This document shows, piece after piece, positions 1-7,938 of a DNA stretch of 51,911 nucleotides. The stretch is from JARRNJ01 sp037385045 (GTDB taxonomy: Bacteria; Pseudomonadota; Gammaproteobacteria; JASBUN01): the NCBI GenBank assembly GCA_037385045.1, contig JARRNJ010000036.1, positions 1-51,911 of the forward strand, in the 5' to 3' direction. The notes below the pieces were generated by a model. The model saw only the letters and a program-made list of their open reading frames with translations, did no database searches and was not told where the DNA came from. The stretch's first letter is position 1. Each line of letters opens with the position of its first letter. The translations under genes were made by a program, and so were the position numbers.

Positions 1-132
1 TGGGGTCCGGCGATCTCCAAGAACCCGTATCTGTATTTCAAATTCCACGGCGGCAAGGCCGGCGACACCATCAAGATCAGCTGGGTCGACAACAAGGGCG
101 AACACGACGCCCAGACGTTCACCGTCAAATGA
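1..132 (+). CDS. soxZ: SoxZ, C-terminal part (sulfur carrier complex SoxYZ)
   Basis: The window opens inside this gene; 43 codons remain before a TGA at 130-132. The visible residues include SKNPYLYFKFHGG followed by GDTIKISWVDNKGE, the Ig-like beta-strand C-terminus typical of SoxZ. SoxZ pairs with SoxY in the periplasm; SoxY carries the sulfur substrate on a C-terminal cysteine while SoxAX and SoxB act on it. The gene lies 50 bp upstream of soxA on the same strand, as expected for a soxXYZAB operon. The 5' part and the partner soxY are outside the window, so identification rests on this short tail plus the soxA/soxB context. Confidence 0.9.
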   Translation, partial: WGPAISKNPYLYFKFHGGKAGDTIKISWVDNKGEHDAQTFTVK

Positions 133-182
133 CCGGCAGTCTTGCGCGAATCCGGAACCAGATATCCAGGAGGAGTTCATCC

Positions 183-1070
183 ATGAAAAACATCCTGATC
201 CTTGCCACGGCATTGGGGGTCATGGCCGGTGCCCCGGCCTTCGTCCAGGCCTCGCCGCAAAGCGATCTCCAGGCCTTCCGGGCCTATTTCAAGAAGCGGT
301 TTCCCAACGTCAAGTTCGCCGCTTACAAAGACGGCATCTACGCGCTGGACGCCCAGCGCCGCGCGGCGTGGGAGCAGTTCATCTCGTTCGCGCCGCCGTA
401 CGAAGACGGGCTGGCCTTGGGCAAGAAGCTGTTCAACAAACCGTTTGCCAATGGCAAGACCTATGCCAGCTGCTTTCCCAACGGCGGCATCGACATCCGG
501 CAGAACTATCCGTATTTCGACGCCAAGACCGGCAAGGTGGTGACGCTGGAGGCCGCCATCAACGAATGCCGCGTCCAGAACGCCGAAAAGCCGCTGCCCT
601 GGAAGAAAGGCAAGCTGGCGGCCATTTCCGCCTACATGGCTTCCACCTCCAACGGCAAGAAGCTGCACGTGGTCGTGCCCAACGATCCGCGCGCACAGGC
701 CATCTACGAGAAGGGCAAACATTTCTTCTACGCCAAGCGCGGCCAGTTGAACTTCTCCTGCGCCGACTGCCACGTCTACAGCTCGGGCGACATGATCCGC
801 GGCGAGATGATCAGCCCGGCATTGGGTCATCCGACCCACTTCCCCGATTGGCGCAAGAAATGGGCCCTGGCAGCCGCGGCCAAGAGCAAGACCGGTGAGC
901 CGGGAGCGCTGGGCGGTTTCGGCACCCTCCACCGGCGTTATGGCGGCTGTAACAAGCAAGTGCGTGCCAAGCCGTTCAAGGCGCAGGGCCCCGAGTACAC
1001 GGCGCTGGAATACTTCGAGACCTACATGAGCGACGGCCTCGCCGTCAATACGCCGAGTCTGCGCCAATAA
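183..1070 (+). CDS. soxA: SoxA, c-type cytochrome subunit of SoxAX
   Basis: Periplasmic cytochrome that with SoxX joins thiosulfate to the SoxY cysteine. The chosen ATG at 183 follows an AGGAGG-like site at about 168-173 and begins a signal peptide (MKNILILATALGVMAG, cleaved after a VQA-type site). Only one heme motif, CADCH, is present (about residue 195). Where diheme SoxA proteins have an N-terminal CxxCH, this one has a single Cys in ASCFPNGG and another in NECR, so it looks like the monoheme type in which a disulfide replaces the first heme. The catalytic heme-ligand cysteine is visible in RRYGGCNK. It is 295 residues long and appears complete; a strong terminator follows at once. Confidence 0.97.
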   Translation: MKNILILATALGVMAGAPAFVQASPQSDLQAFRAYFKKRFPNVKFAAYKDGIYALDAQRRAAWEQFISFAPPYEDGLALGKKLFNKPFANGKTYASCFPNGGIDIRQNYPYFDAKTGKVVTLEAAINECRVQNAEKPLPWKKGKLAAISAYMASTSNGKKLHVVVPNDPRAQAIYEKGKHFFYAKRGQLNFSCADCHVYSSGDMIRGEMISPALGHPTHFPDWRKKWALAAAAKSKTGEPGALGGFGTLHRRYGGCNKQVRAKPFKAQGPEYTALEYFETYMSDGLAVNTPSLRQ

Positions 1071-1090
1071 CCGCGCCGCATGCGGCAATA

Positions 1091-1120
1091 AAACCCGGCC
1101 CGAAAGGGCCGGGTTTTTTT
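1091..1120 (+). terminator. Rho-independent terminator after soxA
   Basis: A GC-rich hairpin, AACCCGGCCC, loop GAAA, GGGCCGGGTT, is followed directly by a run of seven or more T. It starts about 20 bp after the soxA stop. It should end the soxXYZA transcript, so soxB 530 bp further on probably needs its own promoter. Confidence 0.93.
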
Positions 1121-1370
1121 ATGGGCTTGCCCCCGGATGTTCGGCGTAAAGGGAAATTGTCGCACCTAGATGCCAAGAAACCTGGCGAGTCTCTTTTGAT
1201 GTCGGCCGGCAGCGGAGAGGACGCAGAGTGCGCGGAGGAGTAAGATCTGAGTGCGGACAGGGCGCGGCTTCTTTGTGGATTACCTGGACCAAGCGGTCTG
1301 CCGTAACCACTGATGCGTGTTCCCGCTGCTCGGCTCGTCGACGGCCGCCGCAGTCAGGTTGAAGTGTAAG

Positions 1371-1430
1371 AATTGATCATCACTCTGCGCCCTCTGCGTC
1401 TCGGCGTCCTCTGCGTTATCCCGCCCACGT
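1371..1430. repeat. Interspersed CTCTGCG-rich repeat, copy 1
   Basis: Starts ATTGATCATCACTCTGCG and runs through CGGCGTCCTCTGCG to CCCACG. A second copy with the same word order (ATTGATCATGACTCGGCG ... CGTCCTCTGCG ... CCCACG) lies at 30176-30233, close to 29 kb away. Function unknown; it is intergenic in both places. Confidence 0.65.
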
Positions 1431-1522
1431 CTAGCTGGTACGGCGTTCTCTCGCCCATTCCCTCGACACGGCCACATTCGCATTTTTCTGATCCGAGGCT
1501 GTATCTTTTCCCGAGCATTGAT

Positions 1523-1528
1523 TATAAT
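1523..1528 (+). promoter_or_regulatory. Possible -10 element for soxB
   Basis: A perfect TATAAT lies in an AT-rich stretch 123 bp upstream of the soxB start and downstream of the soxA terminator. No good -35 hexamer sits 16-18 bp upstream, so an activator or a different promoter is possible. Confidence 0.3.
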
Positions 1529-1651
1529 CGTTCGCAATTCGCCCGTAATCCTCAAATAATCAATAGCTTAAATACAATAAACGCGGGCAGGTTGTAGCGC
1601 CCGATACCAACCGGGCGACCACGAAATTTTCCGAGTTTGGAGGAATGGCCA

Positions 1652-3457
1652 ATGCATATGTCCCGCCGTGAGTTCCTGCAGATGCTGGCGGTGGCCAGCG
1701 CCGCAGGCTTCAATCTGAGCGCATGCGACTCGGGTTCCCAGAGCCAACAAGGCGCCGTCAGTAACGCCACCGGAGGGGCGAAGCCCGCCAGCGCGCCCAC
1801 GGACATGTACGAACTGCCGCCTTTCGGCAACGTTTCGCTCATGCATTTCACCGACTGCCATGGCCAGCTCCTGCCGGTCTATTTCCGTGAGCCGAACGTC
1901 AACCTCGGCGTCGGCAGCATGAAGGGCCATCCGCCCCATCTGGTGGGCGAACACCTGCTTAAGTTTTACAACATCAAGTCCGGTACGCCGCAGGCCCACG
2001 CCTTCACCTATCTCGATTACGTGGAGGCGGCCCACAAGTACGGCGCCATGGGCGGCTTTGCACACCTCTCCACGCTGGTGAAAAACATCCGCGCTCAGCG
2101 TCCCGGCGCCCTGCTGCTGGACGGCGGCGATACCTGGGGCGGCGGCTCCGCCACCGGCATCTGGACCAATGCCCAGGACATGGTGGATGCGCAGAAGCTG
2201 TTGGGCGTCGATGTCATGACGGGCCATTGGGAATTCACCTTCGGTGCGGACCGGGTGAAACAGATCGTCGACAACGACTTCAAGGGCCACATCAACTTCG
2301 TCGCCCAGAACGTCGTCGACAACGACTGGGGCGAACGCATCTTCGACCCCTATGTGATCAAGGAGATCAACGGCGTGCCGGTTGCGGTGATCGGCCAGGC
2401 ATTTCCCTACACGCCCATCGCCAATCCCCGCTACATGATGCCCAAATGGTCATTCGGCATTCGCGATGACGCCATGCAGAAGGTGGTCGACGAAGTCCGC
2501 GGCAAGGGCGCACAGGTGGTCGTCGTGCTGTCGCACAACGGCATGGACGTCGACCTCAAGATGGCAACCCGGGTCAACGGCATCGACGCCATCTTCGGCG
2601 GCCACACCCACGATGCGGTTCCGGCGCCGGTGGAGGTCAGCACGCCCAATGGCGGCAAAACCCTGGTCACCAACGCCGGTTCCAACGGCAAGTTCCTGGC
2701 CGTCCTCGATCTGGACGTGAAGAAAGGCAAGGTCAGCGGCTACAAGTACAAATTGCTGCCCGTATTCTCCAATTTGATCGAACCGGATCCCGCCATGGCC
2801 ACGTACATCGATAAGATGCGCAACCAGGACGTGACCTACAAGGGCGAGAAGTTCAACATGCAGCAGCGGCTGCAGGAACGCGTAGCCATCGCCGCCGATC
2901 TGCTGTACCGGCGCGGGAATTTCAACGGCACCTTCGACCAGTTGATCTGCGACGCGCTCATGGCGGTGCAGGACGCCGAAATCGCCTTCTCGCCGGGATT
3001 CCGCTGGGGGCTCAGCGTGTTACCCGGCGAGCCGATCACGTTCGAACACGTGATGAGCGAAACGGCGTTGACCTACCCGGTCGTAACCCGCAATGAGATG
3101 ACCGGCGCAACCATCAAGAACGTGCTCGAGGACGTGGCCGACAACCTGTTTAACAAGGATCCCTACTACCAGCAGGGCGGTGACATGGTCCGCGTCGGAG
3201 GCCTGAAGTACACCATGACGCCCGGTGAGGACGTCGGAAAACGTATCAGCGACATGGAACTCAACGGCAAACCGATCGATCCCAAGAAGAAGTACGTCGT
3301 GGCAGGTTGGGCCAGCGTCGCGCAGCCTCTGGAGGGCCGGCCGATCTGGGATCTGGTAGCCGAGTACTGTCGCAACAAGAAAGCAGTGAAGATCTCGGAT
3401 CTCAACGTACCCAAACTGAAAGGGGTCGAGGGAAATCCAGGCCTGGCCAAAGTCTGA
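1652..3457 (+). CDS. soxB: SoxB, thiosulfohydrolase
   Basis: Dimanganese hydrolase of the Sox system that removes the terminal sulfone of SoxY-bound intermediates as sulfate. The ATG at 1652 is preceded by GGAGGA at 1639-1644; a second ATG at 1658 is possible. The N-terminus carries a twin-arginine-like signal, SRREFLQML, and then LSAC around residue 25, so export by Tat is likely. Metallophosphatase motifs are present: FTDCHG (about 67-71), DGGDTWGGG, GHWEFTFG, SHNG, GGHTHD. The C-terminal 5'-nucleotidase-like domain has RRGNFNGTFDQ and DPYYQQGGDMVRVGG, typical of SoxB. At 601 residues it is full length. It is separated from soxA by a terminator and a repeat-bearing gap but kept in order and orientation. 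Confidence 0.97.
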   Translation: MHMSRREFLQMLAVASAAGFNLSACDSGSQSQQGAVSNATGGAKPASAPTDMYELPPFGNVSLMHFTDCHGQLLPVYFREPNVNLGVGSMKGHPPHLVGEHLLKFYNIKSGTPQAHAFTYLDYVEAAHKYGAMGGFAHLSTLVKNIRAQRPGALLLDGGDTWGGGSATGIWTNAQDMVDAQKLLGVDVMTGHWEFTFGADRVKQIVDNDFKGHINFVAQNVVDNDWGERIFDPYVIKEINGVPVAVIGQAFPYTPIANPRYMMPKWSFGIRDDAMQKVVDEVRGKGAQVVVVLSHNGMDVDLKMATRVNGIDAIFGGHTHDAVPAPVEVSTPNGGKTLVTNAGSNGKFLAVLDLDVKKGKVSGYKYKLLPVFSNLIEPDPAMATYIDKMRNQDVTYKGEKFNMQQRLQERVAIAADLLYRRGNFNGTFDQLICDALMAVQDAEIAFSPGFRWGLSVLPGEPITFEHVMSETALTYPVVTRNEMTGATIKNVLEDVADNLFNKDPYYQQGGDMVRVGGLKYTMTPGEDVGKRISDMELNGKPIDPKKKYVVAGWASVAQPLEGRPIWDLVAEYCRNKKAVKISDLNVPKLKGVEGNPGLAKV

Positions 3458-3738
3458 GCGTCCGTTCCCCACGCCGAGCGCAGGGATGCGCGCCAAAACC
3501 CCGCCGTGGCGGACTCGCAATGTCCTTGCTCTTCATCGGAGCTGGCGCGTGCACCGCGCTTGCCCACCGGCCAAAGTCGGCCGTAACCGGTTCATCCACT
3601 TCGAGGAAACACGCAGCGTGCGCCATGCCCGCCCTGCTCAGGGCGCGGACTCGACCGGTCGGAATTCGTGTGGCCGCATCACGCCGATTCTTGATGCCCG
3701 GCAAACCCGGTAAGTATTGCGCATGGGATGCATGCACG
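3458..3738. other. Gap between soxB and the tRNA-Lys terminator; nothing recognised
   Basis: About 280 bp after soxB with no gene that can be supported, no clear terminator for soxB and no obvious repeat of the families found elsewhere in the window. Open frames here have no recognisable motifs. Confidence 0.5.
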
Positions 3739-3740
3739 AA

Positions 3741-3768
3741 AACGGCCGCCCGTTCGGGCGGCCGCAAC
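3741..3768 (-). terminator. Terminator after tRNA-Lys
   Basis: Perfect 9-10 bp GC stem, CGGCCGCCCG / CGGGCGGCCG, with a very short loop. Read on the minus strand it is followed by TTTT and lies about 15 bp beyond the tRNA 3' end. On the plus strand it is followed by a T-rich CAACTTTTT, so it may also work for transcripts arriving from soxB. Confidence 0.8.
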
Positions 3769-3782
3769 TTTTTGTTTGTATG

Positions 3783-3855
3783 TGGGCCGAGAAGGACTCG
3801 AACCTTCGACCAATGGATTAAAAGTCCACTGCTCTACCAACTGAGCTAACGGCCC
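3783..3855 (-). tRNA. tRNA-Lys (anticodon TTT)
   Basis: The minus-strand sequence begins GGGCCGTTAGCTCAGTTGG, has D-arm TAGCTCAGTTGGTAGAGC, anticodon loop CTTTTAA with anticodon TTT at 3822-3820, T-arm GGTTCGAGTCC and closes with CGGCCC plus discriminator A. That makes 73 nt. The genomic bases after the discriminator are CAT, so CCA is not encoded in full. In pseudomonads a tRNA-Lys directly follows queC; here a sulfur permease gene sits between the two. Confidence 0.97.
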
Positions 3856-3936
3856 AAAAAAGAATTGGCATGAGACCCCAACCGCCGGGAATCGCAACCC
3901 CCGGCGGCCGGGACGGGCCGCACTGAGTGGCCGGGA

Positions 3937-5140
3937 TCAGACGGCCTCGAGCCTGCGCATGGCCTTGGGCAACAGGCGCATGTCCACCAACGAGGTGAGC
4001 AGAACCTGCGCGAAGCTGGCGTCCTCATAGACCATCTTAAGAGCCGACCGCGAGGGTGGAGATCCCGGTCACCCCCTGCCCGATGGTGCAGCCGAGGGCC
4101 AGTACGCCGCCGACGCCCATCAGCATCCCGCCGACCACGTGCCGGAAGAAATCGCCGATCGAACCGAACCACTCGATGCGAAAACCACGGGTCACCACCG
4201 CCCACACGAACGAGCCGACAATGACGCCCGCAAAAGCGACCAAACCGAAGGTCAGGAACGCTTTGCTGAATCCATGGCCAATGTAACCCATGGCCTGCCC
4301 GGTCGGATTAACGAAGGTGAAGGACTGGGTGCCGAGAAAGGCCGAGCGGATCGGCCTTACTGCGCCGGCAGGATTGTCCATCATTCCCCAGTTCTCGATA
4401 TAGTGGCGCAACGTGACGGTGTCGAACAGGCCCTTCACATGGACGATGCCGCTAAAATACCAAGCGGCGACCACGGCCAGACCGACCACCAAGCCGCCCA
4501 GAATGTTGTCGAAACTGCCACGGAAGTCCCTCGACTTGAAAATAAACACGAGCAGTCCGACCGCAAGGACACTGCCGATCCATAACCGCGCTGTCAAGGC
4601 ATGATGAGCAGACACGAGCGAGCCCAGGTCCTGGTTGGTTGCCAGTTGCACGTTGAACGACTGCATCCACGGCAGGAACACCAATGACATCAGGGTCTGG
4701 CTGCTGTCGGGAAACGGGAAAATCATGAAATAGGCGAAGATCCCCATCACCACGACGACAAACACCGCCTTGATATTGCCGGCGCCGATGCGCACCAGGT
4801 TCTTGTTGGCGCAGCCGCTGCCGAGCGTCATGCCGATGCCGAAGAGTACCCCGCCCAGGATGTTCTGCAGCCAGATGAAATTGGGCCCACGGTAGCCCGG
4901 AAAGGTATCGCTGAGGTTGACGATGCCCAGGCCCTCGAGCACCAAGGCACCGATCATGGCGATGGCCATGGCGAGCAGCCAGGCACGGAATCGGCCGGTA
5001 TCGCCCATGTTGACCCAATCGGACACGGCCCCCATGGTGCAGAAATTCGTCTTGTTCACGACCGCGCCCATAATCAGCGCGATCACGAACGTGGTGCCGA
5101 GCAGGAACCATTGCGCTTCGGTGAAGTTGGCAAAAACCAT
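3937..5140 (-). pseudogene. YeeE/YedE family thiosulfate/sulfur-compound permease, frame broken near C-terminus
   Basis: Polytopic inner-membrane protein of the YeeE/YedE (TsuA-like, PF04143) family, which imports thiosulfate or related sulfur compounds. ATG at 5140 follows GAGAGGG. Conserved family motifs with cysteines are present: NKTNFCTMGAVSDW, GSGCANKNLVR and GCTIGQGVTGISTL, with about nine hydrophobic segments. The first frame stops at 4037 just after TLAVGS. A second frame immediately continues KMVYEDASFAQVLLTSLVD and ends with LLPKAMRRLEAV at 3937, which resembles the usual C-terminus of the family. The last membrane segment between them seems to be missing, with a frame change near 4036-4040. 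Read literally, the product ends after 367 residues without the C-terminal tail; whether that is functional is unclear. Its position near the sox genes fits a role in sulfur supply. Confidence 0.75.
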
Positions 5141-5308
5141 CGTGACGCCCTCTCTCATTCGGATAGATTCAGCACTAAATTTATCGTTGTAATTATTGGA
5201 ATATCGCCCCGGAAAACACTGACATCGGCCATCGTCGGGGCCGCTCATTATACTGGCAAATGAGAAGCATTGTCACCGACGGCCGCCGTGCCCGGGACTT
5301 TCAAACAG

Positions 5309-5989
5309 TTATTGATAGCGCGTGGGATCGGGGATCCCGGCGGCTTCAAAGCCCGCCCGGCGCAAGCGACAGGAATCGCATCGACCGCAGGCCCGGCCCT
5401 GATCGTCAGCACAATAGCAGGACACGGTGAGACTGTAGTCCACGCCCAGTCGGGCGCCTTCGCGGATGATCTCCGCCTTGGTCAGCCGGATCAGCGGCGC
5501 CCGCACGTGAAAGTGCCGGCCCTCGACCCCCGCTTTTGTCGCCACATTGGCAAGACGCTCGAACGCCCGGATAAATTCCGGCCGGCAGTCGGGATAGCCG
5601 GAATAGTCCACGGCGTTGACCCCGATGAACAGGTCGGCGGCCTCCAGCACCTCGGCCCACCCGAGCGCCAGCGCCAGAAACACGGTGTTCCGCGCCGGGA
5701 CATAGGTCACGGGAATGCCGCTACCGGGTTGCTCGGGAACGGGGATATCATGGTTGGTTAGCGCCGATCCCCCGATCGTACCCAGGTCGATGCCAATCAC
5801 CTTGTGGTCGACGGCTTCCAGCGATTCCGCGACCCGGCTGGCCGCCGCCAACTCGGCGTGATGACGCTGGCCGTAGGCAAAACTCAGCGCATGGCAACTG
5901 TAGCCATCCCGCCGGGCCATGGCCAGCACCGTTGCCGAGTCCAGCCCGCCCGATACCAGCACCACCGCGTTCGGTTTGTCTGTCGACAC
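5309..5989 (-). CDS. queC: QueC, 7-cyano-7-deazaguanine synthase
   Basis: ATP-dependent conversion of 7-carboxy-7-deazaguanine to preQ0 in queuosine synthesis. The N-terminal PP-loop motif is VLVSGGLDSATVL (residues 9-21). The C-terminal zinc site is visible as CYC, CGRC and CRLRR cysteines, with SLTVSCYCADDQ and GRACGRCDSC. It is 226 residues, the normal length. It lies 41 bp after queE on the same strand and closes the long tol-pal/que gene string. Confidence 0.97.
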   Translation of the reverse strand: MSTDKPNAVVLVSGGLDSATVLAMARRDGYSCHALSFAYGQRHHAELAAASRVAESLEAVDHKVIGIDLGTIGGSALTNHDIPVPEQPGSGIPVTYVPARNTVFLALALGWAEVLEAADLFIGVNAVDYSGYPDCRPEFIRAFERLANVATKAGVEGRHFHVRAPLIRLTKAEIIREGARLGVDYSLTVSCYCADDQGRACGRCDSCRLRRAGFEAAGIPDPTRYQ

Positions 5990-6030
5990 CGAATGCCACC
6001 CCCAGTTATTGTGGCGATCGAGGCCCGCCC

Positions 6031-6702
6031 TCAGCGCCCCCGCGTCTCACCCCAGAGCAGCTTGTGCAGCTGGATCTGGAACCGAACCGGCAAGCGGTCC
6101 TCAAGTATCCACTCCGCCAGGGTACGGGCTTCCAGCCGGCCGTAGGCCGGAGACAACAGCACTTCGCAGCGCTCACTCAGCTGCCGGCGGCGCAGTTGCT
6201 CGCGCGCCCATTCGTAGTCGCCTCGGTCACACACCACGAATTTCACCTGATCGTGCTGACTGAGACAGTCGAGATTCCGGTAGCGGTTCCGGCCTTCCTC
6301 GCCGGAGCCCGGCGTTTTCAGGTCCATCACCCTCACCACACGCGAGTCGACACCGCAGACATCCAGCGCGCCGCTGGTCTCCAGGGACACCTCGTAGCCC
6401 CGGTCGCACAGCGCCGTGAGCAAGGGCAGACAGGACCGTTGGGCCAACGGCTCGCCGCCGCTCACCGTCACATGATGCGTGCGATAGGAATCCACCGCCG
6501 CCAGGACCTCGTCCAGCGGCATCCAGGTCCCTTCGTGGAAGGCATAGGCCGTATCGCAATAAGCGCACCGCAACGGGCATCCGGTCAGGCGCACGAAGAC
6601 GGTCGGCCACCCCACCGTACGCGACTCGCCCTGGAGAGAAAGAAAGATCTCGTTGACGCGCAGCCGCGTGTCAACCGATTCGGATGTAGCCTCGGCGTCC
6701 AT
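6031..6702 (-). CDS. queE: QueE, 7-carboxy-7-deazaguanine synthase (radical SAM)
   Basis: Radical SAM enzyme making the deazaguanine ring from 6-carboxy-tetrahydropterin; step before QueC. The radical SAM cluster motif is CPLRCAYCD (C-x3-C-x2-C) near residue 44, preceded by the family motif EIFLSLQGES and followed by VSGGEPL and LETSGA. The ATG at 6702 is preferred; an in-frame ATG at 6717 adds five residues. Complete at 223 residues. Upstream, towards cpoB, lies a 152-bp tandem repeat array, so any read-through transcript from the pal operon must cross it. Confidence 0.96.
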   Translation of the reverse strand: MDAEATSESVDTRLRVNEIFLSLQGESRTVGWPTVFVRLTGCPLRCAYCDTAYAFHEGTWMPLDEVLAAVDSYRTHHVTVSGGEPLAQRSCLPLLTALCDRGYEVSLETSGALDVCGVDSRVVRVMDLKTPGSGEEGRNRYRNLDCLSQHDQVKFVVCDRGDYEWAREQLRRRQLSERCEVLLSPAYGRLEARTLAEWILEDRLPVRFQIQLHKLLWGETRGR

Positions 6703-6733
6703 GGCCGTATTGTACAACAGGCGCTCCGGGCAG

Positions 6734-7078
6734 CCAGATGGTGCGTTGCCGCCTGCGGCGGCGAACGCACCCTACGCGCGGACGCGCCATACAGATCAGA
6801 TCGAGCCGTAGGGTGCGCCGACCGGAGGTGGCGCACCGATCCGGCAGGTCGACCCACGGGGTCCATGGCGCCGGTGCCATCACGACCAGATGGTGCGTTG
6901 CCGCCTGCGGCGGCGAACGCACCCTACGCGCGGACGCGCCGTACACATCAGATCGAGCCGTAGGGTGCGCCGACCGGAGGTGGCGCACCGATGCGGCGGG
7001 TCGACCCGGCGGACGCATGACTTCGGTACCATAGCAAACAGATGGTGCATTGCCGCCTGCGGCGGCGAACGCACCCCA
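6734..7078. repeat. 152-bp tandem repeat array, about 2.3 copies
   Basis: The motif CAGATGGTGCGTTGCCGCC recurs at 6735, 6887 and 7039, giving an exact spacing of 152 bp twice. Each unit holds two palindromic cores: GGTGCGTTGCCGCC ... GGCGGCGAACGCACC and TAGGGTGCGCC ... GGCGCACC. Between them is CAGATCAGATCGAGCCG. The third copy keeps only the first palindrome. The array fills the gap between cpoB and queE. Copies of the first palindrome also occur singly at 30129-30165 and, decayed, near 40984 and 29728. Confidence 0.9.
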
Positions 7079-7095
7079 CAGGCTACGCGTTCCAG

Positions 7096-7938
7096 CTAAT
7101 GCCCTTCCTTGCGCATACGCTGCAAACGCGTCTCGGCCAAGCGCCTGGCGGTGCTGTTAGGATATCGCTTGATCACGCTTTGCAGCATGGTGCGCGCCTG
7201 ATCCCATTGCTGCAACTCGTAATAGGTGTACCCCTCCTTCAACATCGCATCGGGCACCTTCGGGCTGTTGGGATAATTGCTGACGACCTTTTCGAACTCC
7301 TGCAATGCCCGTTTGAACTGGCGCGACACGTAATTGGCTTCACCGAGCCAATACTGGGCGTTGTCGGCATAGCTGCTCTTCGGGTAGGCCTTCAAAAAAG
7401 CGTCGAATGCCGAAATCGCCTGCGGATAGCGGCCGTCTTTGAGGAGATTGAATGCGCGCTCGTAAGCGTCGCGCTCCGCCGGGCTCGGCATCGTGCTCGC
7501 GGCGCCCGCCCCAACGCCGGAGACACCGCCGCCGGCTGGGGCCGCGGCTTTGCCTGCCGGCGGCGTATTTGCCGTTGCCGGGCCGGGAGCCGGCGGCTGG
7601 CCGGCGGATTTGCCCGCGCGCACACCACCGACTTCCAGATCGCGCAAGCGCCGGTCCACATCCAGATACAGCTCGCGTTGCCGGTCCTTGACCTCCTTGA
7701 GGTCATGGCTGAGCACCTCGATATCGCCACGCAGGTGCCGCACCTCATTCTCGAGCTGGTCCATCCGATTGAGCAGATCCAGCATGCGCTGCGTCTCCGG
7801 CGAAACGGCGGGCGCGGGCGCCGCCGCACCCGCGCCAGACACCACCGGCGCTCCGCCCGACGGCGGGGTCTGGGCATAGGCGCCAACCGACGCGCTCAAC
7901 AGCATCGACAGCGCCAGCACAGTCGCCGGTCGCGTCAT
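7096..7938 (-). CDS. cpoB: CpoB/YbgF, Tol-Pal associated TPR protein
   Basis: Periplasmic protein that links the Tol-Pal machine with peptidoglycan synthesis at division. ATG at 7938 overlaps the pal stop (ATGA). Order of parts: signal peptide (ALSMLLSASVGAYA), an N-terminal coiled coil around residues 40-90 (LLNRMDQLENEVRHLRGD), a Pro/Ala-rich linker, then three TPR units from about residue 165 (AYERAFNLLKDGRYPQAI; YPKSSYADNAQYWLGE; YPNSPKVPDAMLKEGYTYY). The length of 280 residues is typical. Last gene of the tolQRAB-pal-cpoB set. Confidence 0.95.
   Translation of the reverse strand: MTRPATVLALSMLLSASVGAYAQTPPSGGAPVVSGAGAAAPAPAVSPETQRMLDLLNRMDQLENEVRHLRGDIEVLSHDLKEVKDRQRELYLDVDRRLRDLEVGGVRAGKSAGQPPAPGPATANTPPAGKAAAPAGGGVSGVGAGAASTMPSPAERDAYERAFNLLKDGRYPQAISAFDAFLKAYPKSSYADNAQYWLGEANYVSRQFKRALQEFEKVVSNYPNSPKVPDAMLKEGYTYYELQQWDQARTMLQSVIKRYPNSTARRLAETRLQRMRKEGH

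Larger units (their letters stand above)
1121..1636. other. 516-bp gap between soxA and soxB with interspersed repeats
   Basis: No convincing gene. It contains two pieces of a repeat rich in the word CTCTGCG: one near 1210-1235 (GAGGACGCAGAGTGCGCGG) and one, in opposite orientation, at 1371-1430. The right-hand piece has a second copy at 30176-30233. The last 100 bp before soxB are noticeably AT-rich and hold a TATAAT hexamer at 1523-1528. Short open frames here show no family resemblance. Confidence 0.6.

Noticed and set aside
177..1088. Long minus-strand open frame opposite soxA
   Set aside because: Composition artefact; soxA has a signal peptide, heme motif and ribosome-binding site on the plus strand.
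3307..3849. Plus-strand frame overlapping the soxB end and tRNA-Lys
   Set aside because: It runs through a tRNA and the soxB coding sequence in another frame; no family resemblance.
6734..7078. CRISPR array
   Set aside because: The period of 152 bp with almost the whole unit repeated leaves no unique spacers, and no cas genes are nearby.
6734..7078. Complete insertion sequence
   Set aside because: No transposase frame and no terminal inverted repeats flanking a coding unit; it is a tandem repeat.
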